A DNA stretch of 64,000 nucleotides from Branchiostoma floridae (GCF_000003815.2 NC_049983.1:2840350-2904349), one strand, 5' to 3'; counted from the first letter of the stretch, positions 46,684-58,019 are shown. Notes: generated from the sequence alone by a model not told the origin. Program-made: numbers and translations.

Positions 46684-48678
46684 TCAGCATATGTAGCAGC
46701 TTCTCCACAGTCTGCTGTTTGTCCCGTGTGTGGTTCCAGTCGGTCCCCTGGCGGCTTGGTGCACGTGCTGGGTTCCTCGGGTACATCTGCGGCGGGTTCC
46801 GTGGAGTGTTCCAGTGGGGTGGGGGTGTTGTCCGGGCTGCATGTAGGGCTGGATGTTTGGCATCCGCTGCGGTCCTCTCGCTGGTTTGGTGCGCTGTCTG
46901 GAGTCCATGGCTTCCTGGTGGTGCCTCAGGGTACGCTTTACATCAGCCACCATCAACTTGACGCCGCCTGCGTCAGGTATGAGGTGGATACCGTCACGTT
47001 TGTAAAGTGAACGGTCCTGAGAGAGAAGTCTGTGCCTGATGTAGATGAGTTTGTTGTCTTCAAGGCAGGACTGTTCGATGGCATTGTTGTAGGTGGCTAT
47101 GTTTTTGTTGAGGGTGGACTGCGTGTTTGATCCTCTTGGCAAGACTTGTGACATGGCGATTTTTGCGTTGGGGTATGATGTCTTAGCACGTTCAATCAGT
47201 TTGGCGGTTTGTTCTACACATATGTTGACGCTGTCGTTCCGGGTTTTGGTGTTATCCATGTCGTTAGACGCAACATGAATGATGACCAGTTCTGTGTTGT
47301 TGTCAGGGAGCATGGCGGCATTTTCCGAAGCTTTGCGAAGTGTGGTTGATTTGGTTATGGTTGCGGTTCTGTCCTTGAACATTATCGTGGGATCTACGTC
47401 ATTCCATAGGGAGTCAGCGAGAACCCTCACCTTCACGTTTCCCGATGTTTGGGGTGCTGGAGTTACCGGGGTCTGTTTGTCGGGAACTACACGTTCCGGA
47501 GTCGGCGGGGTTGCTGGTGCGGGCTGGGTGTCGGTAGTTACCGGTGGCTGGCTGATTGCGGCTGTCGGGGCACGTGGCTGTGTATTGGCGGTTGTTGGGG
47601 CCTCTGAGTCCGAGGGTTTCGGTATTTGCGTGGCGGGGGAAGAATTCGGGTGTTGTACATGTAGGCCAGAAACCACTTCTGCGTAGAGGCGCTGGATTCT
47701 GGAATCGTCCTGTTGGGAGTTTCTGCATACACGACTGGCCGTCGTACCGACAGATTGAGGTTGATTTAGCAGTAGTGTTAGCTGGGCTTGTATAGCTTCC
47801 TGGTCAGCTTTTTGAGAAGAGATCGTTTGGGCCAGGTCTTTGGAGATATTGCGTTGTCGCTCTAACTCAGTGTTCAGATCTTGAATCTGTCGAGCCTGTT
47901 TCTCCACCTCTTTCTTTCTGTTTTGAACATTAGCCGTCAGGTCATTTATACATTTCTGTTGATTGTCCATGGTGACCTTATTGCTAAAGACAAGCGACTT
48001 CAAATCGTTCAGATCATCCACTAGCGACGTGTACAGTGTCTCATGCGTTGAGTTGCATTTTTCACTTGTTGATTTGTCTGGGTGGTCGTCTGTTGGTAGC
48101 GCGCGCCGAGAACGGCTTTCATGTTGTGGCTTTGCCTCTTTGTTCTTTGCGGAGTTGCGAACTTTTGAGAGTGGGGTTAAAATGATGTTTTCGAGGCCTC
48201 CCAACACTCTACGGAGAGTGGGCGATGTGATCGGCGATTTGGGTGTTGTGTTTTCCGACGGGTTTTCTTTCTCTCGAGTCGGGTCTACTGTGAAAGACGA
48301 GGTCTTAGTTGGCTCTGTGCAGGTTTCAGGCGTTGTAATGGCGGGCGCATCATCTTGTGAACTGGCCTCCATTGTTTCAAGGTTGTCGTCTATTGTTTCA
48401 GTCCTCTCGGCTGCCAGATCTTCATTGTCATGTCCGCCATTTTGGGCGTCACAGGATGCGCCAATTTGCTTATTGTTAACAAGTTCTTTCACTTGTGGAA
48501 AGATTTCTCGTGCGTACCAGTTTGATCCATTCCCCTGTATAAGGATTGCGCCGGTGTTGTAGAAGTGGATAGTTAGGATTTTGGCGCTGTCTCCGGTCTC
48601 GGTGGGTTTAGTGACGGATAACTGTGAGCCCTTCCAGGTGAACTTGTAGCCAGTTTGTTTTCTATATGTAAGCTGTTT
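46684..48678 (-). CDS. LINE ORF1 with coiled coil and SGNH-hydrolase-like domain
   Basis: Open for about 664 codons from 48678, but the first 62 codons have no ATG. The N-terminal part includes TIHFYNTGAILIQGNGSNWY, a motif seen in ORF1 proteins of related LINEs. A coiled coil (KVTMDNQQKCINDL to LAQTISSQKADQEA) follows, then Pro/Thr-rich sequence, then an SGNH-like domain: VLADSLWND in place of GDS, IIHVASNDMDNT for the Asn block and YKRDGIHLIPDAGG with the Asp/His pair. The Ser of ADSL aligns with the nucleophile. Likely role: RNA-binding or esterase function in retrotransposition. It ends in a Gly/Arg/His-rich tail. Confidence 0.8.
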   Translation of the reverse strand, partial: KQLTYRKQTGYKFTWKGSQLSVTKPTETGDSAKILTIHFYNTGAILIQGNGSNWYAREIFPQVKELVNNKQIGASCDAQNGGHDNEDLAAERTETIDDNLETMEASSQDDAPAITTPETCTEPTKTSSFTVDPTREKENPSENTTPKSPITSPTLRRVLGGLENIILTPLSKVRNSAKNKEAKPQHESRSRRALPTDDHPDKSTSEKCNSTHETLYTSLVDDLNDLKSLVFSNKVTMDNQQKCINDLTANVQNRKKEVEKQARQIQDLNTELERQRNISKDLAQTISSQKADQEAIQAQLTLLLNQPQSVGTTASRVCRNSQQDDSRIQRLYAEVVSGLHVQHPNSSPATQIPKPSDSEAPTTANTQPRAPTAAISQPPVTTDTQPAPATPPTPERVVPDKQTPVTPAPQTSGNVKVRVLADSLWNDVDPTIMFKDRTATITKSTTLRKASENAAMLPDNNTELVIIHVASNDMDNTKTRNDSVNICVEQTAKLIERAKTSYPNAKIAMSQVLPRGSNTQSTLNKNIATYNNAIEQSCLEDNKLIYIRHRLLSQDRSLYKRDGIHLIPDAGGVKLMVADVKRTLRHHQEAMDSRQRTKPARGPQRMPNIQPYMQPGQHPHPTGTLHGTRRRCTRGTQHVHQAARGPTGTTHGTNSRLWRSCYIC

Positions 48679-49014
48679 TTATTCAGCAATATGCATATCC
48701 GGATTGGCTACTATTATGATGCTGTAGATCAGCAGGATTTATAACTCTAATTCCATTTTTCCTCAATTTTTCTATGTTTGTGATCCTTCGAATTCCTGTA
48801 AGTTTTACAAGCATAGATTAAGGGATAATATATCTTAACCAGTCACTGTTGCAATACCTGTTGTTACCTGAGTCAAAAAAGCAAATGTGTTTCAAACAAG
48901 GTAGCTCTCATCATTGGATTCTGCTAAGAGATTTACGCAATTGTTTGTCAATGCTGTAGGATTTGTGTGAGTCCTGTATTTAACTGTTCATACACTACCA
49001 AAAATGCTTTTTCT

Positions 49015-49110
49015 TGTTATCTTGTTTGGCTTCCTCACAGAAAATTTATCTTCCAGGAAGAAAATTATTCTGTCCCCAAGAAATGTTAGAAAAATGTGCT
49101 TGTCCATGGG
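49015..49110. repeat. Short dispersed repeat shared with 52425-52700
   Basis: ATGCTTTTTCTTGTTATCTT, TTCCTCACAGAAAATTTATC and GTCCATGGGG recur at 52430-52690, where the unit is longer. Confidence 0.55.
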
Positions 49111-49329
49111 GCAAGCAATTTTTATTTTCACTCCGCGTACCGTAGGTACGCTTCGAGTGAAAATATTGTTTTCATGATGTTTCTTCTTTCTTTCTTTCTT
49201 TCTCCTGTCACGACCTTTAAAGTGATTCCTCTCCGTCGTTCTTAGACCGAATGATCTGAAATTTGGCACAAGTGTACATTGGACCAATACCCTCGGACGT
49301 TTTTTTCTGTTTTTTGATAGATTCATTTA

Positions 49330-50100
49330 AAATGATTTTATGGATGTTTTTAGGTGATAATCTGACCAAACTTTGTAATTGTGCCTCCCGTGACCAGGTA
49401 TTAAGTCCTAGGGACCCGAAATTTGGTATGGTAGTGCATGAGATATTTGCTAAAAGGACCCCGTTATCATTTTTGGCTAAAAATCACTTCCAAATGATTT
49501 ATAAGCCAAGTTGGCGGGTTTTTTCATCTGCGTTTTCGTCTTCACCGCCTCTGAGCGTCTCACCATATATGGTAAATGACGTAATTACCTTCCCGCCACC
49601 TGTAGGACCAGGTGGCGGCCGTGCACGTGGTCACCCCTGCTTGCTCTAATTAATATTCATGAACACGCGTCGCAAACGTCGTCCGGCGAATGCGGGTGTT
49701 GTTCGAATATCTTGTGTTATCAAATTCATGAACGACGAATAATGACACGGTGTGAGGNNNNNNNNNNNNNNNNNNNNNNNNNNNNNNNNNNNNNNNNNNN
49801 NNNNNNNNNNNNNNNNNNNNNNNNNNNNNNNNNNNNNNNNNNNNNNNNNNNNNNNNNATGGAATCCGATGTTTTTAGGTTATTTTCTGACCATACTGCAC
49901 ATTCCTGCTCCCGTGCCCAGGTATTAAGTCCAGATGGCCTGAAATTTGGTATGATACTGCGTGAGATACTTATCAAAAGGACCCCGGTATTATTTTTGGC
50001 CAAAAGTCACTTCAATATGATTTAAAAGCCAATTTGGCGGGGTATCTACGTATATTTTCACCGAGGTTCTCCGGATTTGGCGCGTGTCGCCATATATGGT
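49330..50100. repeat. Direct repeat pair spanning a gap
   Basis: About 49330-49600 and 49855-50100 share CCAGGTATTAAGTCC, GAAATTTGGTATG and AAAAGGACCCCG, followed by CATATATGGT. Period about 525 bp. The gap 49758-49857 (100 N) lies between the shared parts. Confidence 0.7.
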
Positions 50101-52260
50101 CACGTTCCCCCCGTGCGTCCGTTGCACCATATATGGTCATTGACGTTCCCGCGCGCGTGACGCAGCTTTGCATCGTGGCTAATTGAATTTAGGAGGGAAC
50201 CAATATGCGCCCGACACTTAGCAGAATCGATGACCTGATTGGTCAGCTCGGATACAGCCAATGAGGAAGGGTCTTTCAACTTAGCGGCTGGGAGTACATA
50301 CATGTATATGTCGCCGGGAAGAAGTCCGTTGAAAGTACGTGAAAATTTGTACTGTTTATAAATTGGCAACAATACACAAACCCAGTAACAAATTTGGGTA
50401 GCTTGTCGTCGATATTGTGTAGTTTTTGTTTGATTTACCCACGTTTAGAGTGTCGGGTTAACCGATACTAGGCGTGCAGAATGCCGCGGTGGGAGAGGAG
50501 CAGGCGCACGCATGGAATATTGTTGCGCTTTGCAGTGACTGAGACAGTACTGTTGTTTATTATCTGTGAAAAGTGTACAGTAGTTCTTTTCCATAGTATA
50601 TAATAGTATATAGCTTCGGCTAGTGGCAGTGACAGGCCATAGGGGCATGTTCGGGCATGACGCACCCGCCATGACACACGAGTCAGGGGTAGGAGGAACC
50701 CCTTACATCCTTGGTCGGAAGTCCTCCTAGGAGACGGAAACTCCAAATAACAAACCTGCATCTGCTGGGGCCGTCTTACACGTTGCAAACAATTGCCCCT
50801 GTAGGACTTAGTGCGCCAGGGGACGAGAGGGTGGTGGAGAAGGAAGTGCACACCCCTCCTTCACCTTAAAAAAAAGTGCAGGCCAGGCAGACGGGTCGCC
50901 TTAAACCCACCCTGTCTGCCTACCATTGTCTTCCGAGACAGACGGATGCCAAAACAAAACAAAAAAAAATAGTACAGATCTTCAGGGGCAAATCTACAAG
51001 TACTAACGTTACACTATGTTGTGAATTGTGCATTGATGTTGGTTTTACAAGAATATATGTAATCAGGTGTGGCTTTTTTTCCTAATCAACAAACAAAAAG
51101 GATCTTCCTTTTACTCTGGGTGGCAGAACATGAAATTACACAAAGGAAATACTAATTATTGTAGTCTACTGGAGGAAGATGAAACACCAACTGTTGTGCA
51201 GACCGGTGAGGTTGTGCCTTGATAGAAGGTGTCAATTTGACAGTGCTAAATTCATTATTGGTCGGGTGCTCGAACTCGACTAATTCCACGAAGTCTGGCC
51301 TGTCAGAGAACACAATAGTCAACTGGCTACAAAGGTGGCACCAACAGACACAAAGGAGAGGATAGCAATTTAAAGTCAAGTGCAAGAAGTGTTCCCACAT
51401 ACATAATGAAACTGACAGAAACAACAGCTTGATGTATGATTAGGTTATTTGAGACACCACACCATGGTATATGCTGTGTAATTTAATAATGTACTATACT
51501 GTACTAAAAACAGTTTATCAGAACAATTAAATAGTCATAAACTGATTAGTTTATGTGGAAAATAAATGGTACTTTAAGGTTATAACAGACGTATAATTAC
51601 TGCAATTGCTGCATGCTTTTTGTCTAAAAAAGGATGCAGCAATGAGATATATAAAACAGATGTCGAGCAAACATACAGTGGCTAATTAGCTTTGTTCATC
51701 AATATTATGTATTAGCTGATTACCTCTAAGTATAAAGATAGAATGTGATCCTTTTGTCTAAATACAATGTACATTAACTTTATATGTATTTGTACTGATA
51801 ATGTCATTGCAGGGCTGCCATATTGCATCATATCCAATTGGATTTTGTTTTAATGCGCTTCGCTAAAAACGGTTAATAAGCATAAAAGTGTAGTACAGTT
51901 TGTTTGGAGAGGTCTGCTTGTATGAAGATTAGTTATGCTTGTGACAACCTTGAATAAGTGCAGTAACTAAGCTGCCCTTGCCTTGTGTAAATAAGCAGGT
52001 AAGCCACGCTATTGTCTGCTGTGGATACGTAATACCAACGTTTAGGGTCGCATAACGTGTTGCATCTGTAGAAAAAAATACAACACAATTTCCGTTTGTG
52101 AAATAAAAACTTTTTTTCTTGAAGTAAAACGGTGCCTTCTTTATTAATGTGTGAAACACTAGCATGTTGTGTGCGTGTTGTGTTCAAGAAATAAAAGTTT
52201 GATTACCATACAGTACTACGTACTAATGGCATAGTAGCATCGTAGTTCCGGGTCATTCTC
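50101..52260. other. Intergenic, no gene seen
   Basis: Holds copy 4 of the small structured repeat (50835-50955, minus orientation). Other short frames lack motifs. Confidence 0.45.
50835..50955 (-). repeat. Small structured dispersed repeat, copy 4
   Basis: Reverse complement of the unit at 10585-10700, including GGCAGACGGGTCG and CACCCTGTCTGCC. Confidence 0.6.
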
Positions 52261-52924
52261 TCATGTTATTTATTTTTTTTCAAATTCAATTTTGGAAGAG
52301 TCCATGTTTGCATAAAGAGGGAGAGCGGAGTGAAAATAGCTGAATTTGCTCCTAAGCAAATACCGGCCTTTCTAGTTTTCTTGTTAAGTTTTTGAGAAAA
52401 TTTGAGATTTGTTTTCTTGTATTTCTCAAAATGCTTTTTCTTGTTTATCTTGTTTTGCTTCCTCACAGAAAATTTATCTTCCTGGAAGAAAAAAATTCTT
52501 GTATTTCTTAAGAGTTGAAAAAAACAAGAATTTCTCGAATTTTTTACTTGCATTGTAAAAAATAAGAAGAAGATTTTGCTTAAATGACTAAAAAAATCTT
52601 GTAGTTTCTCGTTTTGCTTGATTTTTTTCTACATTTTCTTCCTGCACGAATATTTTTCTTCATACAAGAATTGTCCATGGGGTAAGCAAAATTAGAAAAA
52701 TCGTTTTTGATAGTATACTTGTGCAAAACCTTTTTGTTTTTGTCGGACCAGTTAAAAAATTGACATGAAAAAATCAGTGGCCGGGATCTTGGACATATTT
52801 GACAATAAACAGTTTATACGGGCAGGCGTTCACTTCTTGGGGGTTTGCTGAGTTGAACTGCGACCTACCTGTCCAAGAAAAATAAAAACAAGAGAGAATT
52901 AAATCATTACGTTTGCATAAAGAT

Positions 52925-53073
52925 AGAATTTTGAAATGCCAGTGGGAGTCGGGTACTTCACCGGTACCATTGTTTTGAGTATCACCCATTTACAACTTTC
53001 CCTAGACAGTTAGGTCCAGGTTCAGCTACGGACCTGTACCAGAATTTTCTGTACCGATACCCACCCCTAGTCA
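52925..53073. repeat. GGTCCAGG-rich dispersed element, copy 2
   Basis: CCAGTGGGAGTCGGGTA, TTGTTTTGAGTATC, AGGTCCAGGTTCAG and CTGTACCGATACCC match 11490-11690. It ends 25 bases before the LRR-Ig start codon. Confidence 0.55.
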
Positions 53074-53097
53074 CAAGCATTCTCTTCTCTTACAAGG

Positions 53098-54789
53098 ATG
53101 TCCAACAAGTTGAAGAGAGTGCTGGTTCTTCTACTGATCATCCTGAAGGAAGCTGGACCGACCGCAGCCTGCAGCGACAGCTGCTCACCAGAATGCAGAT
53201 GTAGCCTTGAAGGCCTCAGCACTGTTCCTCAGTATCTGCCTTCAGGTGTCACGAAGCTAGACCTAAGCTTCAATAAGATCACAACCATAAGTATATCAGA
53301 TTTCTCAAAATACAGGAGTTTGACAAAACTAGATCTGTCCTACAACCAAATAGCTAATATTCAGCCTGGTACGTTTTCTAGCTTACCACAGCTACAGGAA
53401 TTGCACCTGAACACGAACAACTTAACGAACATCCAGCCAGGTGTATTTTCAAACCTGACACACCTGAAATGGTTGTTCCTGTCTAGAAACAAGATAACAA
53501 ACATTCAGCCAGGTGTATTTTCTATCATACCACAGCTGGAACGGTTGGAACTGTCTTCTAACAAAATAACAAACATTAAGCCAGGTGTATTTTCTAACCT
53601 ACCACAGCTGCAACGGCTGCAACTGTCTTCTAATAAAATAACAAACATTCATCCAGGTACATTTGCTAACCTACCACAGCTACAAACATTGTTCCTGTCC
53701 TTCAACCAAATTACTGAAATCCAGTCTAATACATTCCTAAATCTATTAAATCTACGACATTTATACCTGCAGGTTAACAAGCTAACAATCATCGAGCCCA
53801 GTATATTCCCAGATCTCCCTCAGCTCCAAACGTTGAAGTTGAGCTTCAACAGGATGGTGACACTTCCCTTGACAGCCTATTCCACGCTGTCAGCAATCTC
53901 TACAGTATCTATCAACAACAACCCCTGGCAGTGTGACTGCAGGATGCTTCCTGTTAGGCTAAACATGAGTGGGTCTCATTCATTTGACGATCAGATAATT
54001 TGTCATCAACCAGACAATTTACATGGTCAAATGCTGAAATATATCAGTCCTCACGATCTGACCTGTGAAGAGCCAAGCATTGTAAGCTTTCAGAGGGCTG
54101 ACAATAATACGTTGGCACTGGGGGAGACCCTTCGTTTGAGCTGTCAGGCTTCAGGTATCCCTACACCAGACATCACAGTCACCCTCCCATCTGGACTAAA
54201 TGCTACTGTTGGGTCAGGTAGGGGAGTGACTATGAGAGTGAATGGTGCCATCACCATAACTAATGTCACTGCAGCAGATGCTGGTCAGTATGTCTGTACT
54301 GCAGACAATCCTGCTGGCTCCACATCTGCCACTCTCTTTGTTGATGTCCACTTGAATCTGCTCAATACTACTACAAATGATTCACCTCTCTGTACAGGCA
54401 CCACCAGCACTTCAGACTATCCCACAAACAACAACAACATGATCGCATCTTCTCCTACTCCCTCTGCACCTGTCCTTGTCCATCCTTTACCTTCAGAAGA
54501 ACCTGAATCTAATCCCAATCTCTCCATCTCTGTTCCGATTGCCGCTATCACTGGTGCAGCATCCGGCACTGTCTTCATTGGTTGCCTCATTTTGACAATC
54601 TGTTGGAAGAAGTTGATCAGGAGTCGCTCTGTTGGCCCAGACCCTGGTGTTGTGTTTAACAGCACAGAAACCACGGCTACCATTACAACCAGTACACAGC
54701 CAGATGCACCAGACACCACTGCTACTGTAACAACCAGTACACAACCAGATGCACCAGACACCACTGCTACTGTAACAACTGGTACATGA
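53098..54789 (+). CDS. Single-exon LRR-Ig transmembrane receptor
   Basis: 563 residues. A signal peptide (MSNKLKRVLVLLLIILKEAG), Cys-rich LRRNT, about nine leucine-rich repeats of 24 residues with xLxxLxLSxNKITNIxPGxF, LRRCT (NPWQCDCRML ... C ... C), an I-set-like Ig domain (LRLSCQASG ... DAGQYVCTADNPAG), a Ser/Thr/Pro stalk, one TM helix (AAITGAASGTVFIGCLILTI) and a short Thr-rich tail. Likely a cell-surface recognition or adhesion protein of the LRRIG type expanded in lancelets. TTCTCTTCTCTTACAAG just before the ATG looks like a 3' splice site, so an upstream non-coding exon is possible. The central repeats are very similar at DNA level, suggesting recent internal duplication. The tail is made of minisatellite units. 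Confidence 0.92.
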   Translation: MSNKLKRVLVLLLIILKEAGPTAACSDSCSPECRCSLEGLSTVPQYLPSGVTKLDLSFNKITTISISDFSKYRSLTKLDLSYNQIANIQPGTFSSLPQLQELHLNTNNLTNIQPGVFSNLTHLKWLFLSRNKITNIQPGVFSIIPQLERLELSSNKITNIKPGVFSNLPQLQRLQLSSNKITNIHPGTFANLPQLQTLFLSFNQITEIQSNTFLNLLNLRHLYLQVNKLTIIEPSIFPDLPQLQTLKLSFNRMVTLPLTAYSTLSAISTVSINNNPWQCDCRMLPVRLNMSGSHSFDDQIICHQPDNLHGQMLKYISPHDLTCEEPSIVSFQRADNNTLALGETLRLSCQASGIPTPDITVTLPSGLNATVGSGRGVTMRVNGAITITNVTAADAGQYVCTADNPAGSTSATLFVDVHLNLLNTTTNDSPLCTGTTSTSDYPTNNNNMIASSPTPSAPVLVHPLPSEEPESNPNLSISVPIAAITGAASGTVFIGCLILTICWKKLIRSRSVGPDPGVVFNSTETTATITTSTQPDAPDTTATVTTSTQPDAPDTTATVTTGT

Positions 54790-55440
54790 CCAGATGCACC
54801 AGACACCACAGCTACTGTAACAACCAGTACATGACCAGATGCACCAGACACCATTGCTACTGTAACAACCAGTACATGACCAGATGCACCAGACACCATG
54901 GCTACTGTAACAACCAGTACATAACCAGATGCACCAGACACCATGGCTACTGTAACAACCAGTACATGACCAGATGCACCAGACACCATTGCTACTGTAA
55001 CAACCAGTACATGACCAGATGCACCAGACACCATGGCTACTGTAACAACCAGTACATAACCAGATGCACCAGACACCATGGCTACTGTAACAACCAGTAC
55101 ATAACCAGATGCACCAGACACCATGGCTACTGTAACAACCAGTACATGACCAGATGCACCAGACACCATGGCTACTGTAACAACCAGTACATAACCAGAT
55201 GCACCAGACACCATTGCTACTGTAACAACCAGTACATGACCAGATACACCAGCCACCACGGCTACTGTAACAACAAGTACATGACCAGATACACCAGCCA
55301 CCACGGCTAATATAACAACATGTACATGACCAGATACACCAGACACCGTACATCTACTGTAACAACATGTGCATGGCTAGATGCACCAGGCACCACGCCT
55401 ACTGTAACAACTGGTACTAACCAGATGCACCAGCCACCTA
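54667..55440 (+). repeat. 45-bp minisatellite, about 17 units, overlapping the LRR-Ig 3' end
   Basis: Units of the form CCAGATGCACCAGACACC, CATGGCTACTGTAACAAC and CAGTACA. The period of 45 is a multiple of three, so it is in frame as TQPDAPDTTATVTTS. The first two units have CAG or CAA at one codon; nearly all later units have TGA or TAA there. The last units (from about 55240) are diverged. Confidence 0.95.
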
Positions 55441-56050
55441 TAAGACTCAGACACCAACATGTCTTGATATCTACATGTCCAAAAATACTACAGACTCCAA
55501 AATACCCATGTAAAGTTTTATTATCCAGTTGTTCAGTCATTGCCTGTATATATAATCATACAATGTACAACTACACACGAAAAATTGTTAAGGTACGGCT
55601 ATTAGTAGCTTTTAGGCTGTGATGCTATGGTGTTATTCCCATGTTGGTTGTGCATTATATATAACGTTAGCTACGCAAGCGCAAAACTCTGTAAGTTAAT
55701 CTACACATGTTATAAGAAGAGAGAAGAAGCATGTAATTTATAGTGCATGTATAGCTTTTTTATTACCCCCTTATAAAATTGTAACCGATTTTTATCACTA
55801 CTTTGTATCAGATTAAATGTTACTGCATTTGGCCCCCAAGGGGCGTGAATATGGAATAAACTTCATTGTTATTGTTATTGTCATTGTTTTTATGTATATT
55901 TCAAGTTCCACCCCTGAGCGCTTTTATTTTGTCTTCATGATAAATATTCCAGATTATCAGTCAATCCTCAGGCCTGACTACAACAGCAAAGTTTTTTTTC
56001 TATTTGCTTCGGACAGACGAGGACAATGTGGCACTGCACTCACGTTTTGT
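55440..56050. other. 3' flank of LRR-Ig gene
   Basis: GGAATAAACTTCATTG at about 55853-55868 provides an AATAAA followed by (TTATTG)n. This is either the gene's poly(A) site or the 3' end of a retroposon. Confidence 0.4.
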
Positions 56051-56054
56051 AACT

Positions 56055-57303
56055 TATATGAGGGCCCCAATGGGGGGTCCCGACAACGCTCTACGCTAAA
56101 TTCGGGGGACCGGCTACGTAATACGCTAAATTCAGGAGGCTTCTTTACGCTCTACGCTAAATTACGAATTGCATTATGCAAATCTTAACCGTCTTTTGGC
56201 TGAACTTTTACACCAATGCGATATTTATTTAGCTTCCAATAAGCTCTAATGATACTTGATGCAAAATGTCGAACCAAAACTCCCCATCGCCGACGGCAGA
56301 ACACATGAGGAGATCTAAACAAAACTGACAATTCCATCAACAAGATTCAAACTTTACTAAGATGATATAAAAGCACCCGTCTTTATGGCTAGAGGCTGCA
56401 ACAGCAAATTTCTTATTGACGTAATTTTCAGCACTCGAAGCGCCGAAAGCGGAGGCGCAACAATCCTAGGGGCGTCCGGGGCCGGGGAATGCTCCCCCGG
56501 GAAAATTGTGAAATCTTGACCCTCTAAAAACGCTATATCCTGCATTTTGACAGGCACATTTTGCTGATAGACTAAGCTAATTTGAATAGTGTTTCTATTA
56601 GAAATTCACATATTTTGACTTGAGGGCGACGCCCCCAAACATACTTTTCAAGATTTCGAGCACCGAAAGCATAAGCCATCGTAAGGTTGTCGGGGAAATT
56701 TTGAAATCTGGACCCTTTGAATCGCCATTTCCTGCACTTTGAGGGACAAGTTTGCTGTCATTTCTGTCAGAGAAAAGATTTTTGATGGCAACGAGCGCCG
56801 GAGGCGCAAGCCATCGCAAAGGCTGTCTAGAGAAAAATCGAAATCTTGACTATCTGAAACATCATTTTGCTTGTAAACTAATCTAAGTTCAATAATGAAA
56901 TTTCTAGTTAAAATGATTTCTGGGTGGCGATGCTTCCGCAAGATATTTTCACTATGTCCAGTGCCCAAATGGGCGAGCTATCGCAAGGAAGGTCCGGCGA
57001 AATTTTGAAATCTGGACCCTTTGAAACGCAATTTCCTGCATTTTCACGGGTAAAGTTTGCCGGTTAACTGGTTAGATTGAATGAAATTTTGATTACGCTT
57101 TACGAACAATTCATATGAATTACGTTTTACGGTAAAATCCGGTTAGCTTCTACGTAATACGTTGAATTAAAGAGGCCAATATCGCTCGACGCAAAATGCA
57201 CCGACAACGCTCTACGTTGAATTCGAGCGGTCTCTCTACGTAGTACGTAGAATTAAAACCGCCGATTACGCTCTACGGAAAAGGGCATTGGGGCCCTCTT
57301 ATA
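56055..57303. mobile_element. DNA element with TATATGAGGGCCCCAATG TIRs and internal tandem units
   Basis: 18-bp terminal repeats (56055-56072 and 57286-57303, one mismatch). Subterminal regions at both ends are full of ACGCTCTACGCTAAATTC-type words. The middle has about four units of 150-200 bp with GAAATTTTGAAATCTGGACC and CCTGCATTTT. No coding frame; non-autonomous. Confidence 0.75.
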
Positions 57304-58019
57304 TTAACACTACCACATACACGGTACAGACAGAAGGTAAAGGTTGTCTTTTACCTCCCCGACCGAAGTCAGGTACCCATTTTTACACTGTAAAAATAGA
57401 ATTGGTCAAATTATGGAAAATACCTTCCAGTGTCAAGTGATACTCCAGAAATGAATCTTTCATGAATATCATTGGAAGAACACACACCAAGGAGATTTAG
57501 CAGCTACATTAGGTCAGTACGTTGAAATAGGAAGATATCAGTACTGAATATATCATGACAGAACTAGAGTTCAACGAACCCATCTCTTCGCCAAATAATC
57601 ATGCCTTTATTCAAGACTTTAAGGTCTTATTCATGTATTACTAAATCATGCCTTTATTTAAGACTTTAGGGTCTTATTCATCTATTACTAAATAGTACCT
57701 ACCCCCAAACCCCACAAATGCTACCAAAACAAGACCTGATTGTACAAGATGACCTGATAGCACCCCTGGTCAATCAGAATTTCAAGCTTTTCAGTGTCCA
57801 GCTCACGGCTTGTCAGTGTTTCCTCCAGCAAAAACATCTGTCAAACAGATGTGTCCATAGATATAGGTCAAGTGAGATACATGTATATACAAAACAGTTT
57901 ATTTCTGTTAATTGGCCACTGATTACAATTAAATGCATCTTTCCATGTAGATTATTATTTTAAGTACTCATTCTATCTACATACCAAAAAATCCTGATGA
58001 TCCGTCAACACGTTCTCGA

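Larger units (their letters stand above)
42526..48678 (-). mobile_element. Nearly full-length two-ORF non-LTR retrotransposon
   Basis: On the minus strand: ORF1 (SGNH-type domain) at 48678-46684, ORF2 (APE endonuclease plus RT) at 46521-42670, a short 3' UTR, AATAAA (42553-42548) and a (CTTGA)n tail at about 42526-42550. ORF1 opens without an ATG after a TAA at 48681, so the 5' end is probably truncated. ORF2 has one nonsense codon, one frameshift and an inverted duplication. ORF1 with an SGNH domain is known in CR1/L2-like clades; clade is otherwise unassigned. Confidence 0.9.

Noticed and set aside
46476-48562. Several plus-strand frames of 61-199 codons
   Set aside because: Antisense shadows of LINE ORF1 and ORF2.
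54417-55353. Two long minus-strand open frames (309 and 286 codons) and a plus frame of 174 codons
   Set aside because: All are by-products of the 45-bp minisatellite, whose length is a multiple of three; a frame without a stop in one unit stays open through the array.
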